64,000 nucleotides of DNA from Argentina anserina (GCF_933775445.1 NC_065878.1:2006001-2070000); one strand, 5' to 3'; shown: positions 47,318-58,930, numbered from the stretch's first letter. Notes: generated by a model from the letters alone, not told the origin. Translations and numbers: made by a program.

Positions 47318-48091
47318 ATGGATGATGGGGAGGTTGAGACTTTAGACCGTGCTGTATTTCCAAAACCCAATTCCGCTGGTAATTTCCTGGCTTCAACTTC
47401 TGTAGATACATTTCGGACATGCCTTCACACTCACACATGCAACCTACCTGGCCCTGATGCTGCACATACACACACTTGTTATCACACACATACACAAGTT
47501 ATCCCGTCGAAGGAAAATGATGGTGCTGACAGTAAACTGCATTCGATATCGAGACCAAGAAGAAGAAGGCCTTCAGGAAATAGAGAAGCAGTTCGGAAGT
47601 ACAGAGAGAAAAAGAAGGCACATGCAGCTTATCTTGAGGAGGAAGTAAAGAAATTGCAGCTGCTGAACCAGCAACTTGTAATGAAATTACAGGGGCAGGC
47701 AAGTCTGGAAGCAGAATGTTTAAGGCTTAGAAGCCTTTTGCTGGAATTCAGAGGAAAAATTGATAGTGAGTTGAGTGCTTTTACATTTGAAAAACAGTTC
47801 TATAAAACTAGTGCTATTCATAAGGAAGGAGATTGTGAACTGCAATCTATTGTTGGGGAGACTGGCCTTCGTTGTGAAACTGATTTACCAAGCTTCTGTC
47901 CACCTGCTATTGGGTTCTCATTCCCGGCCGGAATAGTAGGTGAGAGTGAGAAAACAAAGGTCCCATTTGGAGGAAATTGTCAGCCCCCAGTAATTGATTG
48001 TCAAGATAATCCAAATGGGATGGCAAGTGCTGAAGTACAAAATTTGCACATTGCAGAGACTTTGGTATCATCAGCAACCCAAGATAAGTAG
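47318..48091 (+). CDS. Group F bZIP transcription factor (bZIP19/23/24-like)
   Basis: A single-exon, 257-residue DNA-binding regulator. Near the N-terminus (residues about 35-59) it has the Cys/His-rich segment CLHTHTCNLPGPDAAHTHTC followed by YHTHT. In Arabidopsis bZIP19/bZIP23 this segment binds zinc and switches the zinc-deficiency response; in bZIP24 a related segment is present in a salt-stress regulator. The basic region is NREAVRKYREKKK (N88, R96) and a leucine zipper starts at L106 (AYLEEEVKKLQLLNQQL), matching the N-x7-R-x9-L bZIP rule. The AHAAYLEEEV hinge and the FRGKIDSEL tail look closest to the bZIP24 side, but I cannot separate the three by eye. No lesion. Confidence 0.92.
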   Translation: MDDGEVETLDRAVFPKPNSAGNFLASTSVDTFRTCLHTHTCNLPGPDAAHTHTCYHTHTQVIPSKENDGADSKLHSISRPRRRRPSGNREAVRKYREKKKAHAAYLEEEVKKLQLLNQQLVMKLQGQASLEAECLRLRSLLLEFRGKIDSELSAFTFEKQFYKTSAIHKEGDCELQSIVGETGLRCETDLPSFCPPAIGFSFPAGIVGESEKTKVPFGGNCQPPVIDCQDNPNGMASAEVQNLHIAETLVSSATQDK

Positions 48092-48978
48092 CTGTGGCAA
48101 AATTACCATGTGAATTTCTTAGATACTACAGTACATATCAATATACTAGTATTTAGTCTATCATAGTTTGTAGTAGTGGGTGACTGGCGGTTAAATTGTT
48201 GTGTTTAAAAAGTGTTACTGTGATGCATCCTAACTTATATCTGTTTGTGATGTTGGCATCTTTCCATAACTTGCATTGAATCATTTGTAGTGTTTGAAAC
48301 TTGTGTAACTGTGATGCATCCTAGGTTATTTCTGTTTGTTATGTTTGGATCTTTCAATAACTCGGGTCATTCTATCATGCATATAACAGTTCATCTCTTT
48401 ATTTTCTTATTGTGAATGCTTGTATAGTTTTGTTTTTATGTTTTTCGTTTGGATGGCAAATGAGCTAGTTCAGAAAATGAAATATTCCTAATCAAATACA
48501 TAATATGATTGACTTGTTGTTAGACAATCATTTGCCGAATGATAGTGTCAAACTAAGTATATTTTCAATTTTTTTCAATGCTGCAAATGAATCTGTCATT
48601 TGGAATCTCCTCAGTTGATTGTGTAGATAATGAAGCTGCATCTAATTTGGAATGTGGGAGAATATGGCCTTGTCTTGGCAAACATGTCAGAATTTTGTTC
48701 TTGCGCTTATGCCATTGTTTTAGCTTGGCCAATCAATGGTGTCAAAACTGACAAGTATATCCCTTATAATGTGCTGCAATTATGAATTGATGAACTCTCT
48801 CATCCCATTGAATTTCTGTCAAGATTACTACTAGATATGAACCTGAACTTTGGATATGAAAAATTCAACAATCTGACAAGTATTAAGTTTACACGGTTCA
48901 TATGGTTCCATCTCCGTATCTCTCAACAAAGCGATCTCCGGCTTCGTCTTCCGCCGCGAAGAAGAATCTGAAGCAAAC
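48092..48978. other. 3' flank of the bZIP gene
   Basis: Contains an internal near-repeat: AACTGTGATGCATCCTA (about 48307) echoes TACTGTGATGCATCCTAA (about 48216), each followed by TTCTGTTTGT-like or ATCTGTTTGT sequence. No gene. Confidence 0.4.
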
Positions 48979-49162
48979 CTGAAAGTAACCCTCGTTGATT
49001 TATACTCTGGTTGTGGAGGGATGTCCACAGGGCAATGCCTTGGGGCAACTATGGAAAACTATGTAAATCTTGTTACGAGATGGGCAGTGCATATGAATCT
49101 GAAAAGTCTGAAGAAACTGAGGTTCCCGTAGAAGCTGCTGAAGATTTTCTTACATCGATGAA
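48979..49162 (+). pseudogene. Chromomethylase (CMT) fragment
   Basis: The translation VTLVDLYSGCGGMSTGQCLG is motif I of a plant cytosine-5 DNA methyltransferase of the chromomethylase type, which maintains non-CG methylation. It is followed by TRWAVHMN and then, after a small deletion and frame change, EETEVPVEAAEDFL, which matches the next block of the family. A TAG stop appears when the first frame is extended. Catalytic PC, ENV and later motifs are missing. It is a short relic, not a gene. Confidence 0.85.
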
Positions 49163-51373
49163 GATGTGGAAGACTATCTCGTAACAAAGTGAGAAAATCA
49201 TCAGCAGACTCTACCCATGGTTTATCTTCAGACCTTTCAAAGCATGCTCAGATTTAAGTTCTGCCAAAGTTGCCTTATGAACACAGATTAACAAACACCG
49301 TTTGATCAAATAAAAGACTCCGATTGCTCTTCGTCGCCAACCCAGATTTCGATTCAAAATCCAAATAAATAAGTTCTTACCTTCTGGGTTTCAAGTTCTG
49401 ACACTGTTGTTCATGTATAATATAGGGTGTTTATTTAATGTAGGAGAACTAGTAGCAACAGATGTTGGAATTTGGCAGTTGGTAGGATATCATAAACTGA
49501 GTGATATCAAATTACATGAGTGCAGGATTGAAGGCAAGGAAAGCTAAAGGATATGTAAAATGCAGTAAACAACTCAATTCATTCATTAAATGCAGGATTT
49601 GTGGGCTGTGTTTGTTTTACTGGTGCCGTTGTGATTTGAATGTGAAATTGTAGTGCAGAAATATGGGGTTTTTGATGCAGAGGATAATTGAGTATGAAGT
49701 TTTTGACTTTCTTATTGAAATGACTTCATGGGTATGTAAACCTGAAAACCAACATCAGATAAATTATCTTGTATGTTTTTCTTCAAGATGCCCTTTTTTT
49801 AAGCAACAGTAAGAAGCGAAATTGCTTTATGCTCTTATTTAAGTTGTCTAAATTAAAGTTAACAGTCTATTAGTTCCTCAAGTCGTCCATTGTAATGGGA
49901 ATACATTATTCTTGAATAATGCAGGTTCCATACTTGAGTGCTTCATTTGGAGTCATCTATGTCCTTGTGAAACCATCTGTAAGTACAACTTTGATTTCCT
50001 CAACAAAATCAATGCATGAATTTTTTTCATCTTCCACAAGAGATTAAATATCTTGAATATGTAAACCTATACCAAAAGCCAGCGCTTCAGTAATCCTGCT
50101 GGATATGTTGAATTTTTAGTTCTTTTTATGAAGGTTCAAATGTCATATTGAATAATAAATTATTTGATATTAAGTTTATCATACTGAAGTCTTAGTTTCC
50201 ACTTTCCAATTGATTGAACTCCTGATACTGTAGACTCACGCAATAATTTCAAAAGCGTCATCAGCTCAGCAAACATGTTAGCTCAATCTCAACATGAGCT
50301 GTTTTTAAACTTGGGGAGTTGTTGAATTGGTAGATCTAAGTAGTGTGCGGCGTTCAACTGGTTAGACTGCAAAGTGTGGGGTTAAACTAAATCAAGTGGA
50401 ATTAAGTCGATTGAGTAAAATGCAATGTCATTGGTTTAAAGTTTCTTGGCCATTGCTAAGGTTATGATAAGAATTTCTGCAGAATTTTTGAAGAAACTGC
50501 TATAATGCTCACTTTGCCCTTTAGGTTACGCTATTTCTAGATGCCCAATTATCTTGAATATTTAATATATTTCTTTTCTACTTGTTAACTGTTGATCTGG
50601 AAATTTTCATTTAATTTCAGTGAACAAAGAATGATATGTGATTTGATTTGGTGTCTTCATAGTGTAAGTTTACTATTATTATAGGTTGCACTTTCTTAGT
50701 AATATTTGCATATGTGCATTGTGTTATATGTTTGGTTTTGATTTTACTGTTGGGAGTGGTAGGATCTTCCAGTGTCTTTAACTATTTGCATGTTTATGAA
50801 TATGAAAGTCTTTTGTGATAAGGGTACGAAACTGAAAGGTTTGTTTGGTACAATTGGTATTCTTGGTATATAAGAATCCAGATGATTATGATTTTCAGGA
50901 GCTAATGGTACAGTCTGCATCATAAATTTTTACATATCAGTTATTCTGAGTTTTAAACCCAGTTACTTTGTTGTTGAAAACTGTGCATTTCAGTTTGGTA
51001 TTTTGATTTGGTGTCTTTACAGAAGTTTTAGTAGATATCTTAATGCTTATTTCAGAACTAGAATTTGTTCAAAAAAGTTTTTCTAGATTAAGATGTGATT
51101 TTTGGAAGTTGAGGATTAGTTTAAGGAAATATTGTAAATCAGTTTTTCAGCAATTCTGGACCCAGCTGCCATTTCACTAAAAACTGTATCTTTCAGTTGG
51201 GTCATTGAAAGTGGTGTCTTCAGATAAGTTTCAATAGACATCTCAATGATCATTTTAGGACTGAATCTCTTGAAAAAGATATTTCTACATTTGATTATGA
51301 TTGTTTGAATGTCTGCATTAGGAATACTGCATTTTGTTCTATATATCTGTTTGTTTCTTGCAGCACAAGAATC
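49163..51373. other. Non-coding region between two gene relics
   Basis: AT-rich with T-rich patches. Around 50970-51270 there are echoing phrases (TTTGATTTGGTGTCTT twice, GTAGATATCTTAATG and ATAGACATCTCAATG), suggesting an old local duplication. No coding sequence is supported. Confidence 0.4.
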
Positions 51374-51689
51374 TGGCACCTTGTGCCTCAATATCTTCAG
51401 TATGGGAAGGCCACTGAGAAGACTGATGCTTTCAGCTATGGGGAGTTTCTATGAGGAAGAAATGTGCAAGTTGTTGCTTGTCGGTTTGAGTTGTGCTAAT
51501 CCTGATAGCTCCAAGAGGCCTACAATGAGGAGAGTTCTACAAATCTTGAGTAATGAGGCAGATTGGCAGATGCTCCAGTTGTGCCAAGGGTTAAGCCAAG
51601 TCTCAGTTTCTCTTGTGGCATCTCTATCTGTTTATGACATCGTTTCAGACTGTGATGAAGACTCAATGTGTGAGACTGTAGTAAACTGA
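51374..51689 (+). pseudogene. L-type lectin receptor kinase, C-terminal relic
   Basis: Two frame-shifted pieces of a receptor-kinase domain. First, in one frame, VPQYLQYGKATEKTDAFSYG matches the APE segment and subdomain IX of L-type lectin receptor kinases (the usual A of APE is V here). After a deletion, another frame gives EEEMCKLLLVGLSCANPDS and KRPTMRRVLQILSNEA and runs to the natural C-terminus with IVSDCDEDSMCE, resembling the LecRK-VIII group. The lectin domain, transmembrane segment and kinase catalytic loop are absent. Confidence 0.85.
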
Positions 51690-51876
51690 AGCAGGTTTCA
51701 TATTGTTTTTAGGCTATATGAGATTGCATAGTTTTACATAGTTCATTTCTTTTATTTGTTATGCTCCTTTTCCCAGCAATTTGAAGATTAGAGACTGTTA
51801 TGCAGTGTTTGGGTGAGGTACCTTGAGGAGGGAGATGACATTTATAAGGAACTTTAAAGTCCCTTCTCACATGATC

Positions 51877-52295
51877 AATATTTTAAAAAACTCGCCTCAA
51901 GGCTCGCCTGAGGCTTAAAAAGCTTAAAGCTACTTACATAACACCTCTGTTTTTCAGTCTGGACACCGAGGCTCGTCTTTTACGTCTTATGTTACGTTTT
52001 TTACGCATTTTACTACGTCTTAGAAAATAATCTTTTTATATTTATTTATATAATGTGTTTAATTTGATGAAAATTATCTAAAACGTTTGAATTATGAATT
52101 TCATTAAATCTAAATGCAATAAATTGGTAAGTTCTTATGTATATTTGTTCTTTTTGTATGTTTATAATTATATATTTACATATTTAACTATTAATTTTTT
52201 ATAACGTAAGGCTTACGCCTTATGCGCCTTAAGTTCTAAGGCTCAAGGCTCTCAAGAAAACACCTTAGGTTACGTCTTCGCTTTTTAAAACATTA
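51877..52295. mobile_element. MITE with GCCTCAAGGC-type ends, 9-bp duplication
   Basis: It begins AATATTTTAAAAAACTCGCC and ends, reversed, TAATGTTTTAAAAAGCGAAG. Flanks CACATGATC (51868-51876) and CACATGACC (52296-52304) match at 8 of 9 bases. Subterminal GGCTCGCCTGAGGC and TAAGGCTTACGCCTTATGCG motifs occur at either end of an AT-rich core. A 9-bp duplication would suggest Mutator, but an 8-bp hAT reading is also possible. Confidence 0.6.
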
Positions 52296-53509
52296 CACAT
52301 GACCCTTGTTTGGCAAAAAATCAGAGAGGGATATGAATGCCAAGAGGATATTTATGAGGGATTTCAACTAAGAACAATTCCCTTTCCCAGTTCCACCTAG
52401 AGAGGCGTCATTTCGAAATTCCAAAAGCTACAGAGAGCGGACTCGATTTCTCGCTAATTCATCTCCTTCAATCCCTGCTTCCCAGGTTTGTTCCACACTT
52501 TTGGCTTGAGATAGTTCTTCAATTTCTTCATATGCTTTTGTTTATCGAATTGTTGAAGTTGGCTAATAGCTTGTATTTGTTTCTGGGTTTTGTTAATGGG
52601 GAACGAGACTTCTTCTGGGTTTTGAGGGTTGTGCATGTTTGGAGAGGTCTGATATAACATTCTTATGAAGAAGACTTGTTTTACACCAATTTTGTAATGT
52701 CCATTCAAGTTCACACGTGCTTTTCATCAAGACAGTGAATTTTATTTTGTAAAATTCACCGATTCATTGATAATAGTAGTATATTTTGATTGTGAAATTC
52801 AGGTTTACAGGGCTACTGAATCATTTGAACTACTAGCCATCTTGGTTCCTTGTTTTGTTAGAATTGTGGTTAGTTAGATTGGAGTCAATGATTAGTCGGT
52901 ATAACTCTTGAAAGCATGGCTGGTATGGTTCCCAGGTATATGTGCTTTCAGGAAATACTCATTTCTTGTTTAAAATGGATTTTCTAGTGCCATGATATAG
53001 GTACTCTTTCTTGCCCAATTATTTTAGAAATTGATTCCAATGTGTTTTGTTAAGATGTCATTTGTATATGCTCTCTTTTATACCATTATTTGCTAGCCAA
53101 ATTCCTAGTACCATGATATAGGTACTCATTCTTGCCCAATTGTTATAAAAATTGATTCCAATGTGTTTTATTAAGATGTCCTCTCATGTATACCATTATT
53201 TGCTAACCCACTTGGTTCTGCTACAGTTGCTATAAATTGGGTTTACAACCTTTGAGTTTTAGTTTTTATTCAAGAGACTTTGATTTCAACTTATTGATTA
53301 GTGTCGGCTGTCCAAAAACGTTATTGTTCATATAAGTCCAGAAATGATAAGGAGTTAAGGACAACTATAAGTCTATAACAGATACAGTATTTATGGCCAT
53401 GAAAGTATTTACAGTATTCATATAAGGGTGTACATATGCAATTAGATAAGTTACGGTCTGCTTAATCCTTTTGTCTCAAATATTGTTACAAGAGCACAAT
53501 AAACAAACA
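52296..53509. other. Non-coding region with a tandem repeat
   Basis: Contains the direct repeat listed separately at 52984-53214. A CT-rich stretch ending in a splice-donor-like CAG|GTTTG near 52484 could be a leader exon, but no coding exon follows. Confidence 0.4.
52984..53214. repeat. Tandem direct repeat, two ~115-bp units
   Basis: Units 52984-53104 and 53105-53214 both run CTAGTNCCATGATATAGGTA, TTGCCCAATT, AAATTGATTCCAATGTGTTT, TTAAGATGTC, TATACCATTATTTGCTA. Divergence is modest. Confidence 0.85.
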
Positions 53510-53857
53510 TCTATATTACTACCATGTATTAGCTTTCAGTTTGACAAATATGTATGTTAATACCGTACATAATTTCTTACTCTCACTAAGATGGGAAATC
53601 CAACTCTAAACCATCAACATCATTATTGCAGACCATCAAAGAGAAACAACTAGATTGTCATGGCACTTTTGGTGCGCACAGTACAGGAGGAAGTAATGTT
53701 TTGAACAATCTCCCATCAAGAGGCTATTAGCTTTTGCATGCTGATAAAACACATCATGTATTTTTGAGAATCTATTTGGGCAGCAGTTGTAACCAAGCTA
53801 ACCTGTGTAAGTTTGATATTCTATCTCTTGAAAACTAAGCCATATCTATGTTTGGTG

Positions 53858-53892
<35 letters not shown>

Positions 53893-53893
53893 C

Positions 53894-54546
53894 CATGGGC
53901 GTAGCCAGCTAGGGGCAAGAAGGGTCAATTGACCCATCTCAATTTCTAAAATGTTTAATTTTTCTTAAAATCTATTGAATATTAATGGAATGATACATAA
54001 ATTATGGTTGTGCATTTGGATTGAGTCCGAACATAACCAATCCGATCCGAGCCAAATAAGGCGGGTTGGGTTGGGTTTTTTTTTAAATAAATGTTTTTTA
54101 TTTAGGACCCGAACTGATTAAGAAAATTCGGGTATGTGTCGGATCCTATTCTAAAAAAATTATAGAAATCGATTACCGTTAGATCTATATTAGAACGATA
54201 TGAACTGTTAGACTATTATGGTAATTTTTGTGATGAGTTATTTAGAATCAAACCTGACATTTCAATTTCACAAATCTCCTAGTGCCTTTGATTTACCTTA
54301 TTAATATATTCTTTAAATGTTATTTAAGCTAAATGGAAACAATACATTCGTTGTGATATTTACATTCCAAACTTTCCTTAAGATCATTTGATGGTCTCTT
54401 GTACAATAATGTTCTTAACGAAAGCTAGTGTTATTTGGTTTTTTCTTGTTATCGTCTCATTATCAAGAATAAGTGCGTGGAAATGATTTTGGTTTCTTCA
54501 TAATAAAATTTGACCCTCCTAAGTATGATTTCTGGCTACACCACTG
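53894..54546. mobile_element. Non-autonomous hAT element
   Basis: Ends CATGGGCGTAGCCAG and, reversed, CAGTGGTGTAGCCAG are close to the CAGTGGCGGATCCAG end of the element at 16833. Flanks TATATAGC (53886-53893) and TATATGGC (54547-54554) are an 8-bp duplication with one difference. It lands at the edge of a (TA)n tract. Interior is non-coding, with GGGTTGGGTTGGG and ATCCGATCCGAGCC segments. Confidence 0.78.
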
Positions 54547-54870
54547 TATATGGCGGACGTCAATGCTTTTACCGGAATCCGGCCGTTGAAAATAATGTTT
54601 CATTTACCAAACAAATCATGGGCTACGATTTGGAGCTTCTGCATATTAGTAGAGTCACCGGCTGCTGGTTTGCAGTTGACATTGATCGAGCATGAGTTTT
54701 CTAGCAAAGTTGATGCACAGACTTTCGACCTCAACATGTTTAGCCCTCATCTTCTTAGTGACGTCATCAAAGATGGTCCTGCTCTTTATCCAACAACAGA
54801 AGCATCATTATTGACATCCAGATTTCGGCGAAAGCATCGACGTCTGCTCTTGATCGCTCATATATATATA

Positions 54871-55170
54871 TAGGATTTTTCTAAGCTAAGGAGGTCCGCA
54901 CCAATGGTTTTGGTGCGGATCTCCATTTTTTCACCATTTTTTGATTGAATTTTCTCATCTCCACCGTCTAGTATCTAGATAATATTGTGTAGATCATTTC
55001 TGCAAAATTTCAGCCAATTTGGTGATCGTTCATATTTTTAACAGAAAAACGCAATTTTAAGAACCTTAATGATTACCAAATTAGCTGAAGAAAATTCGAT
55101 CGAAAATTGGTGAAAAAATGGAAATCTGCACCAAAACATTAGTGCGGACCTCTGCAGCCAAGAATGGCTA
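54871..55170. mobile_element. 300-bp MITE with long inverted repeats
   Basis: Left end GGAGGTCCGCACCAATGG...TTTTGGTGCGGATCTCC and right end, reversed, GAGGTCCGCACTAATG...TTTTGGTGCAGATTTCC form inverted repeats of about 80 bp. Each arm also contains a small internal palindrome (GGTGCGGA/TCCGCACC). Both flanks are TATATATA, so the target duplication cannot be resolved. Probably Mutator-like or mariner-like. Confidence 0.75.
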
Positions 55171-55629
55171 TATATATATATACATAGCCGTTTAGAAACG
55201 GACGTCCAAAAAACAGAAAAATTGTGGATGATGAAGACCATAGCTATCCCATATAGCATCGGCATGAAGATAGGGGTCAATGTGATCGAGGTTGAAAGTT
55301 TTCCCGACAAACCATCGCACACCATCAAGCTCGGCTACAAACTCATAACATAAGAGTCCAATTGCAAAATAAAGCTCCATGTCGAAGCTTGGTATCCTTC
55401 TAGCAAGAGCAATGCTGTTATCGGTGCCCAAATTTAGGCTAAAAAATGGACGACGACGGAGAATCCACACTTTTTCTGTTTTGTGGGAGTGTACATTTGT
55501 GCTTCATATGTTCAATATCATGTATAATATGGAGATAACAATAAGAGACACTGTACAATTTTTTCTATACTTCCAATCTAAGTCCACAATTTGGAAAACC
55601 CGCAGCAACGCGCGGGCTCTAAAATCTAG

Positions 55630-57128
55630 TGTATCACTATACTAGTAAACTACACTTTCATCTATTACATAATCCTCTTGATGTAATGAGCTGCAGAGGT
55701 TTTAGTGGGTTTTGTATACGAACGTATAAAATGGACATGCATGTTGCACCGAGTAGGTAGAAAGGGACATGTAACTTCTACTTAGCTTGCAAGATATATA
55801 TGTATCCTCATGCATGGAAGCCCAGATGGTTTTTCGCAGTAATACACAGGGAACTCATTTACTTGATAAGTTGATATATAAGGCACGATTACTGGTTCAG
55901 AGTATGTTCGTGACGTTGAGAGAGAGAGAGAGAGAGAGAGGATCCATCCTTGTATGTATCTCAAGGATCTAGGCGAGGCAAAGAAGATTATGCCCCAGAT
56001 CTCATCCACCCCGTTATATGCTATATATATTAACAAACAAAACCACTTGATACTTCATTTCTTCATTAAACAATCAAACTTGCAACTTGTAAGTCGTTTT
56101 TGTATTTAGCGCCAACTTTTTCTCTTTGGAATTATAGGACTTGAGGCTACATTGCTAGCGAGGGTGGCCATCATCAAAGGGCGCGTAGCTTTCTTTCTTT
56201 CGCTATCCATTGGAAAGCTTGAGAAGTATGTGTGCGACTACTGTGCGTGTGTGTGTATATATATATATATAATTAACAATCCAAGGTGTAAAATGCAACT
56301 ATGACCAAAGATAACCAAATCATCAGAAATGTAGAAGAACGGTGCGGTTGGCCATATCTGTATAGATTGGACACATACATGACTCATATAATTCATAACT
56401 GCATATTGCAACTATTTGCCTCATAAGATTATAGGGACAAAACTGTTTGCCTCATACAAACAGAGTAAGACATTTCATGGAAAGCACACAGCCTGCACAT
56501 GGTTTCTTCCTTTTCTTTGCTTTCTAGCTAAACTTGTCTTCTCCGATCCCTTCTCTTCGTCTTCTTCTGTGAGTTCTGTCTCCGATTTCTAATCATCTCT
56601 GTTTGTTTCTCGTCTCCTATTTTTCACTAAAGCGTCTAACAGCCTTCGTAGCAACTTCCGTTTTCATTTTCTTTCCTCTAAAGGATTGTAAAGGCACAAG
56701 GGTTATGGGAGAGGAATGGGAAGAGGTGAAATTTTCTAAAGAACTTATTATTTTCTATTTGGTGACATTAAGAAAGTCATTGGGAAAATTGTTTATTGAT
56801 TATATTAATTGTAAACTAGTCTACGCATATGTAAATGCGATTTGTTTTCTATAATTAATAAATATTAACAATGGTTAAGGTTAGAGATAGATGAAAAGTT
56901 AATGGAGTAGTATGTAGTCACTAATTTCTTTTATATAAACTGTTTTATCTTTATATTTTCATTTATTACAATGTCATTCTAAAATTTAAGACAATTTGAA
57001 CCCAATATATAGTATAAGAGTCGTTATGTAATTTCACATTCGTTTTGGTTGACAAAGTATGTTTGGGCTATTAACAATATAGATTATTCAGATGTTTCCT
57101 TTTCTTTTTACAGTAGTTGGATCTATTA
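55630..57128. other. Intergenic sequence with (GA)n and (TA)n tracts
   Basis: Short GA repeat at 55919-55940 and TA repeat near 56256-56270. A CT-rich leader-like stretch at 56500-56610 is not followed by a recognisable coding region. Confidence 0.4.
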
Positions 57129-57544
57129 GGCCCCGTTTGGTTGACAAGAAATCCTGCTATAGAAAAAGAATTCATTTCAATTTACATGTCTAGGTATTGT
57201 TTGATTGTAATTTGATATTGGAATGAAAATAAAAAATGTGATTTGACTGAAAGTTAACTCCCTCTTAAACCTTGAAATGAATTACCTACCCAATGGTGGT
57301 ATTTTATTTCTATTCTCATCGACAAATACTAATTTCATTTTAAATTGTATCATCTTTCCTTATAAAATGACTTTTAATGTATTGAATATTTCATTCTAAT
57401 GACTTCCCAAAATAATTCTAAATTTAAATTTCAATATCTTCCAAACACCCACATGGAAATACAAAAACCTATTTCATTTCAAATTAAATTGGAAATGAAA
57501 TCATTAATTTCCAATCTTGACATTCATGTCAACCAAACGGAGCC
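57129..57544. mobile_element. Tourist-like (PIF/Harbinger) MITE
   Basis: The left end GGCCCCGTTTGGTTGACA and right end, reversed, GGCTCCGTTTGGTTGACA are inverted repeats. The 3-bp duplication TTA flanks them (57126-57128 and 57545-57547), as expected for PIF/Harbinger. It is 416 bp, AT-rich, with TTTCATTT-type internal motifs. Confidence 0.82.
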
Positions 57545-57566
57545 TTATTGGATTGAAGCTTGTGAA

Positions 57567-57999
57567 AAGGCATAATTGCCAATTTGCTACTCAAGGATAT
57601 ACCTTAGTGTCAATTTGTTATTTTAGGTTGTATTTATGCCAATTTGCTACCCTAGTTTTACAAAAGTTGCAAATTTGCTACCCTCAATATCAATTTTCTC
57701 AATTTACTAACCTTAAGCCAAATTTACAACCCTAGGGTTTTCAAGATTGACCAATTTATTTATTTGGATTTTCAAATTATTTCAGGTGTTAGAGAGAAGT
57801 GAAAATTTGATAGGACAAAATGAAAGCAACATAACTAATTTTAGAAATATGAGGTAGCAAATTGGCAAAATTAATACTTTGGGTAGCAAATTTGCTAATT
57901 ATGTAAACCTAGGGTAGCAAATTAGTAGAAATAAAAAAGATATGGTAACAAATTAACACCAAAGTGAATCTTAAGGTAGCAAATTGACTATTAAGCCTT
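57567..57999. mobile_element. Foldback-type element with CAATTTGCTACC arrays
   Basis: The left half has repeated CCAATTTGCTACC units on the top strand (57576-57740). The right half has the reverse complement, GGTAGCAAATT (57850-57990). The outermost parts, AAGGCATAATTGCCAATTTG and, reversed, AAGGCTTAATAGTCAATTTG, form the inverted ends. No clear target duplication was found. It lies 20 bp from the Tourist-like MITE. Confidence 0.7.
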
Positions 58000-58930
58000 G
58001 GGAAAATAAGCGGGCTTGGTTTCTGTTTCAATTATTGTTGGTTTCATTTTCAATTCTTTTTAAGAAAATTTTTGGTTACTATGTTAGTCTATTTGTGATC
58101 TATATATGTTTTGTTGGATAAAAGAAACTCAATTCATCGCCAAAAAGGGGGGGGGGGGGGAGAACGGTGTTCAATATGCGATCCCTAGAGAATTTTCGTT
58201 GTAGTTGCTCTTATGAACGTGATCAAGATATTTCGCAATCCTACTTGCCCTGAAGTTATGATTTGTCCATCCCATACATTTTATCTCAGCCTTAACTGCA
58301 CCAACACTTCAAATTCAAGATGAGTGTTGCATAGGATTTTCAGTAACATCAAACTAATTCGCCCATATTTCATACTATCTGGCCGGCTATATCCATCATG
58401 CCATGCAGCGAAAGCAGTGATGTGAATTGACCTTATATATACAATACGTAATCATGGCTTCATAGATATCAAGGATCGGTCAAGTAGACGTCGTAGAGAC
58501 AACTACACAGGAAGCCATCATTTTCATACTGAAATATAATTCATCAGCATATTAATTCATCTTGCCGACTCTCCCAATTTATCAATTACATTGAAAAAAA
58601 TTCTTAGAAAAAAAAAAGGCATACAAAAATGGGAGTGATAATGCATGCACCTACGAACATTAGACTCGTTTGAGGTCTTTATTATATATGAACTTCGTTT
58701 CAATTTTCAGTATGCGCATTGGTCCATAAAGGTTCTAATTGGTAGCAATTTTACACCTAGATCAAGTTATAAGTGACGCGCATGCACGAGCAATTATGTA
58801 GCTCATTTCCAATTGTACTGAAATAATTTATTTAAAATATAAGGTTAAGTATGTATATATATATATATATATATGAAGAAACCATAACTTCAAAAGAGAC
58901 GTAGAGCAGCAAAAGCTCAATTATGCAACC
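58000..58930. other. Intergenic sequence
   Basis: Contains a poly-G run at 58146-58160 and a (TA)n tract at 58853-58874. No gene. Confidence 0.5.

Larger units (their letters stand above)
53510..55629 (+). mobile_element. Candidate non-autonomous Helitron
   Basis: The 3' end has the Helitron signature: a GC hairpin CCCGCAGCAACGCGCGGG about 10 bp before a terminal CTAG (55626-55629), followed by T. A plausible 5' end, TCTATATTACTACC, begins at 53510 and is preceded by A, giving the A|T insertion rule. The 5' assignment is weaker than the 3'. A hAT element (53894-54546) and a MITE (54871-55170) are nested inside. Between them are short coding-like pieces (about 54550-54860 and 55190-55470) that I cannot name. 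Helitrons often carry such gene fragments. Confidence 0.5.

Noticed and set aside
50330..50420. Possible tRNA gene (GGTTAGACTGCAAAG phrase)
   Set aside because: No cloverleaf stems or T-loop sequence could be drawn around it.
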